64,000 nucleotides of DNA from Kribbella rubisoli (GCF_004217145.1 NZ_SHKR01000002.1:1-64000), one strand, 5' to 3'. Shown: positions 16,101 through 24,538, numbered from the stretch's first letter. Program-made: numbers and translations. Notes: generated by a model not told the origin, from the sequence alone.

Positions 16101-18908
16101 CCAGAGCGTCGGGCTGTACGCCGAACCCCTCGCACCGTCGTACGTGCCGGTGACGTTCTGGTAGGTGATGTTGCTGATCGAGCCGACACCTGGACTGCCC
16201 CCGCAGCGTTTGCGCGTGCCGACCTTCTGCATGATCGGACTGCGGGTGCCGGACATCGTGATATCGCGGTAGTGCACGTCGGAGATGTTGCTGCCGTCCA
16301 TCGAGACCATGCCGAGCCCGGACTTGCCGGCGCCGGTGATCTTGATCCGGTCGAACGCGTAGTCGGTGAAGTTGCCGCAGGTCTCCGAGCCGAACATCAG
16401 CGCGTTGCAGCACCCGGCGGACAGTTGGCTGTCGGAGACCCGCACGTGCCCGTTGTCGATCGTCTCGCCCAACGCCCAGTCGCTCTTGAAAACCAGCGCG
16501 TCGTCGTTGGCGGCGATGTTCGCGTGGGTGACCGTGACGTTCTTGGCGTTGATGACGTTCCAGCCGTCGCGGTTGTCCGCGGTCTCGATCCGCAGGCCGT
16601 CCGAGTTGATGTCGTCGCAGCCGTTGGTGAGCATCGCGAAGTGGCCGCCGCGGCGCAGCCGGATGCCGTCCACGCGCAGGCCGTCGCAACGGGTCAGCGA
16701 GATGATCTTGTCGGCCTGGCCCGACTTCGGATTGCCGGTGATCAGATGGCCGCCGCCGTCGATGGTGCCTGCGCCGGTGAACGCGATGTCGGTCAGCCGG
16801 TCGCCCCACAGCATCGCGTCGTGGAAGTGGCTGTGGCCGTAGTCCTGGTACTTGTCGTTCGGGTTCGCCTCGGCCTTGTCGTACGTGTTGTTGCTCGCGC
16901 CGAGGATGGTCGCACCGGAGTCGAGCTGGTAGGTGAGGTGGCTCTTCAAGTGGATGGAGTTGGCGCTCTTGTAGGTGCCGGCCGCGAACCGCACGGTGCT
17001 CCCGGGCGCTGCTGCCGCGATCGCCTTGTTGATCGCTGCGCTGTCGTTGGCCTTGCCGTCACCCTTGGCGCCGTAGTCCTTCACGTTGACCTCGGCAGCC
17101 ATGACCGCAGCGGTTGACGGCTGGGCGTACGACGTACCGATCCAGGCCTCGTCGATGCGCAGCCGTTTGTAGCGGGTCGGGTCCGAAGAGGCCGCGTAGG
17201 TGTTCACGACCTCGAGGCGGACATGGCGGGTGGTGGTCGCGGGCACGTCGATGTAGACGGCGGCGCGGCGGCTGGGGAGGGTGCCGGTCTTGATGGGTGA
17301 GCCCCAGGTCTTCCCGTCGGCGCTGACGTAGACGCGGTAGCTCTTGATACGAGCCGACTGTTCGCTGGCTGAGCGTGCGTACGCGACCGAGTCCTCGCGC
17401 TGGTTGAGGCCGATGAACCGGACCGGCTTCGACGAGCCGAGGTCGAAGTCCAGCGATACCGGCGTGGTCTTGCTGCTGTCCCAGTAGGTCAGGTAGTTGC
17501 CGTCAGCGGCTGCAGCCGGGTTGGTGCCAGCAGTGGCAGTCATCGTGTACGACGACGCCGGGAGGATGCCCGCGCGTCCCGCACTCTCGACTTTGAAGAC
17601 CGTGTCGTAGGCGTCCCAGTTGGTCAGACCCGTGAGGGTGAGGATGCCGTTGGCCTGCGAGTGGGCGATCGCCTTGCCGCTGCGCTGATCGGTTACGTCT
17701 GCGATGCGATAGCCGTTGTCGCGGATCCGAAGCGTGCTGGTGGTCGGCTTCGTGAGTACGTGGATGTACTGCTCGCCCGGATCGGTCCGGCTGACGGTGG
17801 TGACGCCGTACGCGCCGTCGTTCCACGCGCCGGGTTTCAGGCCGCCGTACATATAGCCGCCGCCCTCGGTGCCGTGGAGCGACGGCCAGATCGGCTGCAG
17901 GTATTTGTCAAAAAGGTTGTTGAAATCTTCCTGGTGGGACGGGAACCGGCCGTTGACCATCGCGGTCTCGGCCATCAGCGACTTGATCGACGAGCCGGCG
18001 TTCGCGACGTACCGGCCGATGGTGAGGCGGGTGTCGACGGTCGGATTCGAGCCGTCGTACCACCAGGCGCCCTTCGACGGCTGCTTGAAATCGGCCTCGA
18101 TCAGCCGCGGCGCCGCGGTGTAGACCGCCTGCGGGTAGTCGTAGTCCGGGGACATGCCGGTCTTCTGCTCGTTGCTGATCATGTCCATGATCGGCGTGTC
18201 CTCGTTGTTGTTGCTGAGCGTGTAGTCCGGCCGATCGTGGCGAATCTTGTCGTACAGCCCGTGGATCTCCCAGTAGGCGTTGTCGTTGTCGATCCAGAAG
18301 CCGCCGAGGTCCGGGTACCGCTGCATCACCTCGACGAAGTTGTCGTAGCTGAACTCGCCGAATCCGTCGCGGGTGCTCAGGTCGACGGAGTGGCCCTTGT
18401 AATTCGAGTACGCCGCCGAGTCGAGCCAGTCCTTGCCGGACGGCAGGCCGTCGTTGTGCCACTGCGGATCGTCGGTCATGTAGAGGATGACCTTCAGGCC
18501 CTGCGCCTTCGCGGCGTCGATGGTCTCGCGGAGGAGGTCGCGGTCGGTGTGGCAGCTGCCCGGGATCTTCGACGGCCACGGCCGCGCGTACCCGAGCCGG
18601 CTGTGGAACGTCGCGAGGACCAGGTACTGGGTGTGCAGCTTCTGTGCCTCACGGACCCAGTACGCCGGGTCCCAGCCGCCGGCCTTGACGGCGTTCTCCC
18701 AGGCGCTGCAACTGGTGTAGCCGGGGGAGGACCGCATCCCCCAATGCAGGAACAGGCCGCCGGTCGACTCGCGGAGGAACTGCTGCCGGGGATGTTGCAG
18801 CTCGGCCTGGGCCGGCTGTGCGCTGAACAGGGTTGTCAGCAGCGTCGTCAGCAGCAGAAGGGGGAGGAGTGCCGCCAGACAGCGGCGCAGGACGGATCGT
18901 GCGCGCAT
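13116..18908 (-). CDS. Secreted multimodular pectin-type glycosidase: GH29-like / F5/8C / GH28-like / GH27 / CBM / GH105
   Basis: 1930 residues, numbered from the ATG at 18908 (GGAG upstream). Residues 1-35 are a signal peptide (LFSAQPAQA). 36-441 form an alpha-L-fucosidase-like GH29 barrel and beta domain (nucleophile region GGFWIDNDN). 451-593 form a discoidin F5/8C domain. 606-1061 form a GH28/pectin-lyase-fold beta helix (VNVKDYGAKGDGKANDS; DD in ANDDALVFKS; DRIK). 1071-1436 form a GH27 alpha-galactosidase (ARTPPMGFNNWN, nucleophile YLKYDNCN Asp1199, acid/base WRTTGDI Asp1257). 1439-1566 form a CBM6/35-like module. 1571-1921 form a GH105 unsaturated rhamnogalacturonyl hydrolase ((W)GDGVFM, Asp1699). 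Together the modules suggest pectic rhamnogalacturonan side-chain and backbone removal (inference). No frameshift seen. Confidence 0.88.
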   Translation of the reverse strand: MRARSVLRRCLAALLPLLLLTTLLTTLFSAQPAQAELQHPRQQFLRESTGGLFLHWGMRSSPGYTSCSAWENAVKAGGWDPAYWVREAQKLHTQYLVLATFHSRLGYARPWPSKIPGSCHTDRDLLRETIDAAKAQGLKVILYMTDDPQWHNDGLPSGKDWLDSAAYSNYKGHSVDLSTRDGFGEFSYDNFVEVMQRYPDLGGFWIDNDNAYWEIHGLYDKIRHDRPDYTLSNNNEDTPIMDMISNEQKTGMSPDYDYPQAVYTAAPRLIEADFKQPSKGAWWYDGSNPTVDTRLTIGRYVANAGSSIKSLMAETAMVNGRFPSHQEDFNNLFDKYLQPIWPSLHGTEGGGYMYGGLKPGAWNDGAYGVTTVSRTDPGEQYIHVLTKPTTSTLRIRDNGYRIADVTDQRSGKAIAHSQANGILTLTGLTNWDAYDTVFKVESAGRAGILPASSYTMTATAGTNPAAAADGNYLTYWDSSKTTPVSLDFDLGSSKPVRFIGLNQREDSVAYARSASEQSARIKSYRVYVSADGKTWGSPIKTGTLPSRRAAVYIDVPATTTRHVRLEVVNTYAASSDPTRYKRLRIDEAWIGTSYAQPSTAAVMAAEVNVKDYGAKGDGKANDSAAINKAIAAAAPGSTVRFAAGTYKSANSIHLKSHLTYQLDSGATILGASNNTYDKAEANPNDKYQDYGHSHFHDAMLWGDRLTDIAFTGAGTIDGGGHLITGNPKSGQADKIISLTRCDGLRVDGIRLRRGGHFAMLTNGCDDINSDGLRIETADNRDGWNVINAKNVTVTHANIAANDDALVFKSDWALGETIDNGHVRVSDSQLSAGCCNALMFGSETCGNFTDYAFDRIKITGAGKSGLGMVSMDGSNISDVHYRDITMSGTRSPIMQKVGTRKRCGGSPGVGSISNITYQNVTGTYDGARGSAYSPTLWGEDNISDVTFDNVQLTVPGGNATMGTGVPSNDPKDYNPNSIGTRPSYGWYLHQVDGVHFTDSSIHFNKNDGRPAVIANDAANVGLSGFTAQRGSASPYDLGFQSVNGYCVSGGSLRVKATDSSSNCRTANLENGQARTPPMGFNNWNSTKCTSAFNEAMIKGIADLFVSRGLKDAGYQYVNIDDCWALPQRNAQGNLVPDPARFPHGIKSVADYVHSKGLKFGLYTSAGTKTCDKNGFPGGLGHEKQDANLFASWGVDYLKYDNCNNQGVDAQQRYTAMRDALLATGRPITYSICEWGRTGPPKVWQWAADVGNLWRTTGDISDNWTSMIGKAQANRDLSQYAGPGHWNDPDMLEVGNGGMTATEYRTHFSLWAMMSAPLLIGTDLRKASTETFDILTNPDVIAIDQDRLGRQATVISSSGGLVVYAKTLSNGDRAVALSNETGSTATISTTAEAVGLGGSASYTLKDLWSKASRSTTGQISASVPTHGTVMYRVSRAGTAQRYEAEAATLSPGSTVDKDHSGYSGAGFVNTPNQTGSYVEWKVDRDQAGPATLVFDHANGTTANRALDIAVNGSTVTKNVAIPSTGAWTLWRTIHATANLRAGINTIRVTATTADGAPNLDYLDVAVDPPAALAATDWSVRMVDSTMARYKPTTIGGWSYPVGLYLYGQYLVYQRTHDPKYLSYIKSWVDRFVDKSGNIDNSFNSLDSMLAGRLLVVLHHETGDHRYEVAATKIRKRLNTYPRTADQGFWHATSRQHQLWGDGVFMVDPFLAEYGHEFGDSAYTDKETVNQLLVYASHLQQSNGLLRHAYDESRTQSWADPKTGQSPEVWCRAEGWFGMATIDVLDVVPANQPRRTELIEVLRKLVAAYAQYQDPKTGRWFQVVDKGSRSGNWTETSCSSMYTFVISRAVERGYVDASYRSAADRGYQGVLSKLSLGSDGRTNLTGISVGTNVGDYKYYVGRERATNDFHGLGAFLLMNEQVLTTSATDRKLS

Positions 18909-18947
18909 TTCGAGCTCCAAACCTGGGGGCGGTCAGAGTTGGGCTTC

Positions 18948-18964
18948 TGTTAGGAAGGTTTCCT
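18948..18964. promoter_or_regulatory. Palindromic box upstream of the multimodular glycosidase gene, copy 2
   Basis: TTAGGAAGGTTTCCTAA is the same box as at 13116-13132 with one arm mismatch. It lies 40 bp upstream of the ATG. Both copies are followed on the gene strand by a C-rich CCGCCCCCA segment and then the GGAG ribosome site, so the whole leader is shared, indicating co-regulation. Confidence 0.75.
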
Positions 18965-19045
18965 AATGGTTCGCTCGATCATGACGCGCCGGTCGCGATG
19001 CGTCAACAGCTGATTTCTGTCGGTGCCGCCGTACAGACTGCTCGC

Positions 19046-19750
19046 ATGCTTGACGACCCCGCCTTGCTCGACAACCACCTGGCCTTCCTGGCGGCCCATC
19101 GCGGAGCCGTACGCCGGTCCGCCGCGGCGATCGAGGTGGTCGGCGAATCGGGCGAGTTCTCCGCGTGGATCCCGCTCTCGGCGACCGCTGAGCTCCCGGC
19201 CGGGACGTCCACGGTCCGTCTGGTGCCGTGGAGTGGCGCGGGGTGGGCCGAGCGGCTGACTGCGGCGGGCTTCGAGCCGGCCGAGGTCCTGGTGCATATG
19301 GAGGCATCGGCCGGGCCGGTGGAGGGGGATCCGATCGCGGCGATCGACTCGGATGCGGACGCGGTGGGGTTTGCGGAGGTGCAGAGTGCGGCGTTTCTCG
19401 AGGTCGGCGAGCCGGACTACGACTGGTGGCAGAAGATGTTCGTCGAGCGAGCTGTCCAGAACTACCGGGCGCCGGATCAGTCGCTCTACCTGCTCCGGGT
19501 GGATGGCGAGCCCGCGTCGAGCACGCTGGTGTTGCGGACCGGATCAGTCGTCGGCGTCTACGCAGTCGCGACCAAACCGCAGTACCGGGGGCGAGGGCTG
19601 GCGACCGCGCTGCTCGCGCAGGCCCGGCGGGACGCGGCCGGCGGGCGGCTCACGCTGCAGGTGGTCGAGGGGTCGGACGCGGAGCGGCTCAACCTCAAGC
19701 TCGGGTTTCGTCCTGCTTTTCGCTCGCCACACTTTCGTCCGAGCCACTGA
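19046..19750 (+). CDS. GNAT-family N-acetyltransferase
   Basis: 234 residues. The C-terminal half is a GNAT domain with the acetyl-CoA loop PQYRGRGLATALLAQARRDA and the terminal NLKLGF. The N-terminal ~115 residues (LLDNHLAFLAAHRGAVRRSA) are a helper region of unknown role. The ATG at 19046 is chosen because upstream codons overlap the giant gene's promoter. The 3' end overlaps the convergent MscS gene by 56 bp. Confidence 0.75.
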   Translation: MLDDPALLDNHLAFLAAHRGAVRRSAAAIEVVGESGEFSAWIPLSATAELPAGTSTVRLVPWSGAGWAERLTAAGFEPAEVLVHMEASAGPVEGDPIAAIDSDADAVGFAEVQSAAFLEVGEPDYDWWQKMFVERAVQNYRAPDQSLYLLRVDGEPASSTLVLRTGSVVGVYAVATKPQYRGRGLATALLAQARRDAAGGRLTLQVVEGSDAERLNLKLGFRPAFRSPHFRPSH

Positions 19751-20483
19751 CTTCTTCCTTCTCGGTGCCGGAGCCGACGCCGGAGGAGGCCTCGCTGTTC
19801 GGGTCGCGGGTGGTCAGGTTGCCGATCCGGACCACCTCTCCGTTGCGGACGTACCAGGTGGTGCCGTCCTCACCGCGCAGCGTCGTGATCCGCAGGCCGA
19901 CCGCGACCACCGTCCCGGTCGCCTTCTCCATGTCGATCAGGTCGCCCACGCCGTACTGGTCCTCGAAGATCATGAACACGCCGGCCAGGAAGTCCTTCAC
20001 CAGCGTCTGCGCGCCGAAGCCGAGCGCGACGCCGATGATGCTCGCCGACGCGATCACCGGCAGGATGTTGAATCCGAGCTCGGCCAGCACCATCACCACG
20101 AGGACGGCGGTCAGCACGATCGTGACCGTGCTGGTCAGCAGCGACGCGATCGTCTCCGCCCGCTGCGCCCGGCGCTCGTTCGCGAGGTTGTTCTCGACGA
20201 ACTCCTGGCCGCGCTTGGACTTGGCCAGCACGCCCGCCACCGCGCCGTTGCCGGTCCGGCGGGCAAACCGCCGGATGACCTTGTGCAGCAGCCAGCGGAG
20301 CACGAGGAAACCGATGATCAGTCCCGCGATCCGGGCAGGGACGACCACGATCTGGTCGGTCACCTCGAGTTTGCCGTCATTGCCGGTGCGGAAGAACGTC
20401 GGAAACGCGTCCGGGGGCGACAACAAGCGTGAAAACAGGGGGTGACTGAACGGGGACAGAAGGTAGCTGGTCAGAATAGGCAT
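19695..20483 (-). CDS. MscS-family mechanosensitive ion channel
   Basis: 262 residues. N-terminal transmembrane helices lie at about 45-65 (VVVPARIAGLIIGFLVLRWLL) and 115-155. They are followed by the pore/beta domain signature VKDFLAGVFMIFEDQYGVGDLID and the beta strands TWYVRNGEVVRIGNL. The tail is Glu/Ser-rich and disordered. It opens under membrane tension to release solutes. I chose the ATG at 20483. The reading frame is open further upstream but becomes low-complexity Pro/Arg. Confidence 0.87.
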   Translation of the reverse strand: MPILTSYLLSPFSHPLFSRLLSPPDAFPTFFRTGNDGKLEVTDQIVVVPARIAGLIIGFLVLRWLLHKVIRRFARRTGNGAVAGVLAKSKRGQEFVENNLANERRAQRAETIASLLTSTVTIVLTAVLVVMVLAELGFNILPVIASASIIGVALGFGAQTLVKDFLAGVFMIFEDQYGVGDLIDMEKATGTVVAVGLRITTLRGEDGTTWYVRNGEVVRIGNLTTRDPNSEASSGVGSGTEKEEVSGSDESVASEKQDETRA

Positions 20484-20527
20484 CTCGCCGCCTGATCTTA
20501 GTAAGGCTGACAAGGAGACGGAAAAGC

Positions 20528-21559
20528 ATGTCGAGCCGGCTGGATGACGAGCTGTCCAGGCTCGTGAGCGCTGGTGTGCTGCGCCAGTACCAGGCCGACT
20601 CGATCCGGGACGCCGCCGACGCCGAGATCGACGCGGCGCTGGCCGACCCCGGGCGGCCCCATCCGCAAGCGGCGGCGCAGGCGGCCCAGGCGGCCCAGGC
20701 GGCAAAGGCTCCCGGGCCGGCCAAACCCAAGGCGCCGCCCGTCGAGGCCCATCCGAACGCCTTGGTCGAGGTGCTCGGCTACATCGGCGGCGCGCTGCTG
20801 CTCGGCGCGGTCGCGCTCCTGACCTTGGCCAACTGGGGCGAAATGGGCCGCGCGGCCCGGGTCAGCACCGGGACGACTGCAGCGGTCGTGCTGCTCGGTG
20901 CGGCCGTCGTGCTCGCGCTGCTACGGCGCCGTGAGCAGCTGAGCTCGGCGCTCGCGTCGCTCGGGTGTTGCGTGGCCGGCTTCGCGACGTACGTGGCGAT
21001 CGAGGGGGAGACCGGGCAGGTCGCCGGGGTGGCGGTCGCACTCGCGCTGGCCGCGGTCGGGTTGTGGTGGCTGGAGGGCTCATCGTTGCTGGTGGCAACG
21101 TTCGGGATCCTGGCCGTGGGTGTGTTGGTCATCACGGCAGATGTCCTCACTCCGGACACCGGCTCGGCGGCGAACAGCGCGGGTATCGCCGGCACCGGAT
21201 TCATCATCGTCGCGTTCGTGTTCGCGATGCTCGGCCTGGTGCGGGATCAGGCGACGTCGTGGTCTCTGGCTGGAGCGGCGATGTTCAGCTCGTCGATCTG
21301 CTGGCTGGTGCAGGAGCGCGGCGAGATCATGGCCCTGGCCGTCGGTACGGCGGGCCCTGCTGCGCTGCTGGTCGCCTACGGCCGGACGCGGCGTCCGTCG
21401 TACGCCGTGGTGGGCTGCGCGATCCTCCTGGTCATCTGGCCGACGTCGCTGTACCAGCTGACCGACAACATGGCCGGTGTGGCCGTCGGACTCGTCGTAG
21501 CCAGCGGAGTCCTCCTGCTCGCAGTGCTGATGCTGAGTCGGCGGCGCTCGAACGAATAG
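20528..21559 (+). CDS. Polytopic membrane protein, DUF2157-like
   Basis: 343 residues. A soluble N-terminus (LDDELSRLVSAGVLRQYQADSI) resembles the DUF2157 start, followed by an Ala/Gln/Pro linker (AAAQAAQAAQAAKA). About eight to nine hydrophobic helices follow from residue 78 (ALVEVLGYIGGALLLGAVALL) to the C-terminus, which ends SRRRSNE. No catalytic motif. AAGGAGA precedes the ATG. Function unknown. It is divergent from mscS. Confidence 0.7.
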   Translation: MSSRLDDELSRLVSAGVLRQYQADSIRDAADAEIDAALADPGRPHPQAAAQAAQAAQAAKAPGPAKPKAPPVEAHPNALVEVLGYIGGALLLGAVALLTLANWGEMGRAARVSTGTTAAVVLLGAAVVLALLRRREQLSSALASLGCCVAGFATYVAIEGETGQVAGVAVALALAAVGLWWLEGSSLLVATFGILAVGVLVITADVLTPDTGSAANSAGIAGTGFIIVAFVFAMLGLVRDQATSWSLAGAAMFSSSICWLVQERGEIMALAVGTAGPAALLVAYGRTRRPSYAVVGCAILLVIWPTSLYQLTDNMAGVAVGLVVASGVLLLAVLMLSRRRSNE

Positions 21560-21623
21560 CAGACCCCTCGTACGGCGCGCGCCGTTTAGCCGTTGGCGCG
21601 GTTGATGCGGCAGACTCGCTGGG

Positions 21624-23741
21624 GTGACAGCTCCCACTGCAGCCCTTGTCGAGCTAGCGGTTGCCCATGGCGTGGCGACGGAGTACTGGAACTGGCAAGG
21701 CGAGCATGTGATCGTCTCGAGCGAGGTCGTGGCCGACGTACTCGCTGCGCTCGGCGTGGACGCGTCTACGCCGGACAGGGCGGCGCTTGCGCTCGCTGAG
21801 CACCAGGAGGCGCGCTGGCGTCGTACGCTGCCCGCCACCGTGGTGATGCGGGAGGGCTGGACGCCCTGGTTCGCCGTACACCTGCCGCACGGGTCGACGG
21901 CAGAGGTGTGGGTCGACCTCGAGGACGGCGGTCAGCGACGGGACATCCCGCAGCAGGACCACTGGGTGGAGCCGGAGTGGGTCGACGGCGTACAGGTCGG
22001 CGAGGCGACGTTCCAGCTGCCCGGGGACCTGCCGCTCGGGTACCACCGGCTGTGCGCGCGGATCGGTACCAATCCGGAGATCTCGGTCAGCACGCTGATC
22101 GTCACACCGCGGAAGCTCGAGCCGGAGAAGCTGCACCGCACCTGGGGCTGGGTGCTGCAGCTGTACTCCGTTCGCTCGCGGCGGTCGTGGGGGATCGGCG
22201 ATCTGCACGACCTGGGTGACCTGGCCGCGTGGTCGGCGCATGACCTCGGCGCCGGGTTCGTGCTGGTGAACCCGTTGCACGCTGCGGAGCTGGCCGGGCG
22301 GATGGAGCCCTCGCCGTACCTCCCGGCGTCGCGGCGCTTCAACAACCCGATCTACCTGCGGATCGAGGACATCGACGAGTACGGCGACCTCGCGCCGGCG
22401 GAGCGGGATCGCGTGCGGACGCTGGCGCTGCAGGCGCGGGTGCTCAGCGAGGACGTCACCGCGCTGGACCGGGACACGGTCTGGGCAGCCAAGCGCGAGG
22501 CGCTGCAGCTGCTGTTCCGCGTGCAGCCGTCGATCGGACGGATCGCGGAGTACGGCGCGTACTGCGACCGAGAGAGCCAGGGGCTGATCGACTTCGCCAC
22601 CTGGGCCGCGATCGCGGACGTGCACGGGCCGGAGTGGAGCAAGTGGCCGGAGGAGCTGCAGGACCCGACGGCGTCGGCGGTCGTTGCCTTCCGCAACGAG
22701 AACCCGGACGCGGTCGAGTTCCACTGCTGGCTGCAGTGGCAGCTGGACGAGCAGCTCGCGCGGACCCAGGCCCGGGCGAAGTCGGCCGGCATGTCGCTGG
22801 GCGTCGTACACGATCTTGCGGTTGGGGTGCATCCCGACGGCGCGGACGCGTGGGCGCTGCAGAACGTGCTGGCGCCGAACATCCACGTCGGTGCGCCGCC
22901 GGACGCGTTCAACCAGCAGGGCCAGGACTGGTCGCAGCCGCCGTGGCGGCCCAATGCGCTCGCCGAGACCGGGTACGCCGCATGGCGGGATCTGGTGCGA
23001 GCAGTGATGCGGCATGGCGGCGGGCTGCGGATCGACCACATCCTCGGCATGTTCCGGCTCTGGTGGGTGACGTCGCCGGAGCGGCCCACCGAGGGGACGT
23101 ACGTGCGGTACGACCATGAGGCGCTGATCGGGATCCTGGTGCTCGAGGCCCAGCGCTCCGGAGTGACCGTGATCGGCGAGGACCTCGGGACGGTCGAGCC
23201 GTGGGTGCGCGACTACCTGACCGAGCGGGGGATTCTCGGTACGTCGGTGCTGTGGTTCGAGCGGGACGCCAACGGCAAGCCGCTCGCGCCGGAGCGGTGG
23301 CGGGAGCTGTGCCTGGCCACCGTCACCACGCACGACCTGCCGCCGACGGCGGGGTATCTGGCCGGCGACCACGTCGAGCTGCGGAACCGGCTCGGTCTGC
23401 TGACGCGTCCGGTCGCGGAGGAGCTTGCCGTCGACGAGGCCGACCGCGACGCGTGGCTCGCGGCCTTACGTGAGCGTCATCTGCTGTCGGACACCGATGG
23501 CGACGTCGAGCGGATCGTCGAGGCTCTGCACCAGTACGTCGCGCATACGCCGTCGAAGCTGGTCGGGGTCGCGCTGACGGATGCGGTCGGCGAACGACGT
23601 ACGCAGAATCAGCCGGGGACCACGGACGAGTATCCGAACTGGCGAATCCCGCTGGGCGGCCCCGACGGCGAGCCGGTCCTGGTCGAAGACCTGCCGAACA
23701 ACCACCGGCTCCGCCGCTTGATCGGTGCACTGAACATATAG
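21624..23741 (+). CDS. malQ: 4-alpha-glucanotransferase (GH77)
   Basis: A 705-residue amylomaltase that moves alpha-1,4-glucan segments in maltodextrin and glycogen metabolism. GH77 landmarks are SPYLPASRRFNNPIYLRIED, the nucleophile region RIDHILGMFRLWWV, the acid/base in VIGEDLGTVEPWVRD, and TTHDLPPTAGYL. The N-terminal ~130 residues form the extra beta domain typical of actinobacterial MalQ. GTG start with only a weak GCTGGGG before it. No other maltodextrin genes are adjacent. Confidence 0.92.
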   Translation: MTAPTAALVELAVAHGVATEYWNWQGEHVIVSSEVVADVLAALGVDASTPDRAALALAEHQEARWRRTLPATVVMREGWTPWFAVHLPHGSTAEVWVDLEDGGQRRDIPQQDHWVEPEWVDGVQVGEATFQLPGDLPLGYHRLCARIGTNPEISVSTLIVTPRKLEPEKLHRTWGWVLQLYSVRSRRSWGIGDLHDLGDLAAWSAHDLGAGFVLVNPLHAAELAGRMEPSPYLPASRRFNNPIYLRIEDIDEYGDLAPAERDRVRTLALQARVLSEDVTALDRDTVWAAKREALQLLFRVQPSIGRIAEYGAYCDRESQGLIDFATWAAIADVHGPEWSKWPEELQDPTASAVVAFRNENPDAVEFHCWLQWQLDEQLARTQARAKSAGMSLGVVHDLAVGVHPDGADAWALQNVLAPNIHVGAPPDAFNQQGQDWSQPPWRPNALAETGYAAWRDLVRAVMRHGGGLRIDHILGMFRLWWVTSPERPTEGTYVRYDHEALIGILVLEAQRSGVTVIGEDLGTVEPWVRDYLTERGILGTSVLWFERDANGKPLAPERWRELCLATVTTHDLPPTAGYLAGDHVELRNRLGLLTRPVAEELAVDEADRDAWLAALRERHLLSDTDGDVERIVEALHQYVAHTPSKLVGVALTDAVGERRTQNQPGTTDEYPNWRIPLGGPDGEPVLVEDLPNNHRLRRLIGALNI

Positions 23742-23763
23742 CTTTCCGTATTCATCTTCTCAC

Positions 23764-23802
23764 CAACCGTTGACAATAGATTTGAACGGTTGTTTTCTAT
23801 TG
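23764..23802 (+). promoter_or_regulatory. Interlocked inverted repeats (A-B-A'-B') upstream of the LPMO gene
   Basis: CAACCGTT (23764-23771) pairs with AACGGTTG (23785-23792). CAATAGA (23774-23780) pairs with TCTATTG (23796-23802). The order A-B-A'-B' is that of an H-type pseudoknot in RNA. As DNA it could be two overlapping operators. A -35-like TTGACA (23770-23775) lies in the element, which ends 55 bp before the ATG. Confidence 0.55.
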
Positions 23803-23857
23803 AGCAGGAGGCGCCTTCCTTCGCTGTTCCACCGCCCCAGCAGTTGAAGGAGCTCGC

Positions 23858-24457
23858 ATGCTGCGACAAAGGAAACTCGGCATTGCCGGAATTGCCGTCG
23901 GCGCGTTTGCGCTGACGGTGTGCACGTCGGTGCCGCTCGCCTACGGACACGGGTATACGACCGGGCCGATCAGCCGGGCCAAGAATTGTCAGGACGGAGT
24001 CGTGCAGGACTGCGGTCAGATCCAATGGGAGCCGCAGAGTGTGGAAGGGCCCAAGGGGTTCCCGCAGGCGGGTCCTGCGGACGGGAGCCTCTGCTCGGCG
24101 GGGCTGCCGCAGTTCGCCGAACTCGACGATCAGCGCGGCGGGAGCTGGCCGGCGACCCAGCTCCAGGGTGGTCAGGGGTTCACGTTCGGGTGGCATCTGA
24201 CCGCGGCGCACGCGACCACGGACTTCAAGTACTACATGACCAAGCAGGGCTGGGATCCGACCCAGCCGCTGACGCGGTCCGCGCTGGATCTCGAACCGTT
24301 CCTCACCGTCCCGATGAACGGCGCGCGTCCGGCGACCGACGTGTCCCACCCCGGAACCATCCCCGCCGGGCGGTCCGGACGGCACCTGATCCTCGCCGTC
24401 TGGACCATCGCCGACACTGCGAACGCCTTCTACCAGTGCTCGGATGTTAATTTCTAA
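23858..24457 (+). CDS. Secreted AA10 lytic polysaccharide monooxygenase
   Basis: 199 residues. A signal peptide ends at LAYG, so the mature protein starts with His31 (HGYTTGPISR), the first copper ligand. The second is His118 in LTAAHATTDFKYY. The axial aromatic is in the C-terminal AFYQCSDVNF. The protein is one AA10 domain with no carbohydrate-binding module. It oxidatively cleaves crystalline chitin or cellulose with O2/H2O2 and would support the nearby chitinase. GAAGGAG precedes the ATG. Confidence 0.93.
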   Translation: MLRQRKLGIAGIAVGAFALTVCTSVPLAYGHGYTTGPISRAKNCQDGVVQDCGQIQWEPQSVEGPKGFPQAGPADGSLCSAGLPQFAELDDQRGGSWPATQLQGGQGFTFGWHLTAAHATTDFKYYMTKQGWDPTQPLTRSALDLEPFLTVPMNGARPATDVSHPGTIPAGRSGRHLILAVWTIADTANAFYQCSDVNF

Positions 24458-24496
24458 TTCAATCTGACGTTTCGCCAATATCTTTCCTGGGCAGTG

Positions 24497-24533
24497 CACT
24501 CCTTGAAATAACCGCCCCATATTTCAAGGAGTG
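24497..24533 (+). promoter_or_regulatory. 14-bp hairpin that contains the Shine-Dalgarno of the downstream gene
   Basis: CACTCCTTGAAATA (24497-24510) is the perfect complement of TATTTCAAGGAGTG (24520-24533), with a 9-base loop ACCGCCCCA. AAGGAG (24526-24531), seven bases before the ATG at 24539, is wholly inside the 3' arm. If formed in the mRNA the hairpin hides the ribosome site. It could also act as a terminator for the LPMO transcript. Confidence 0.75.
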
Positions 24534-24538
24534 TCCCC

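Noticed and set aside
19695..20705. MscS gene starting at 20705
   Set aside because: The extra 74 residues are Pro/Arg low complexity and overlap the divergent gene at 20528. The ATG at 20483 gives a normal channel N-terminus.
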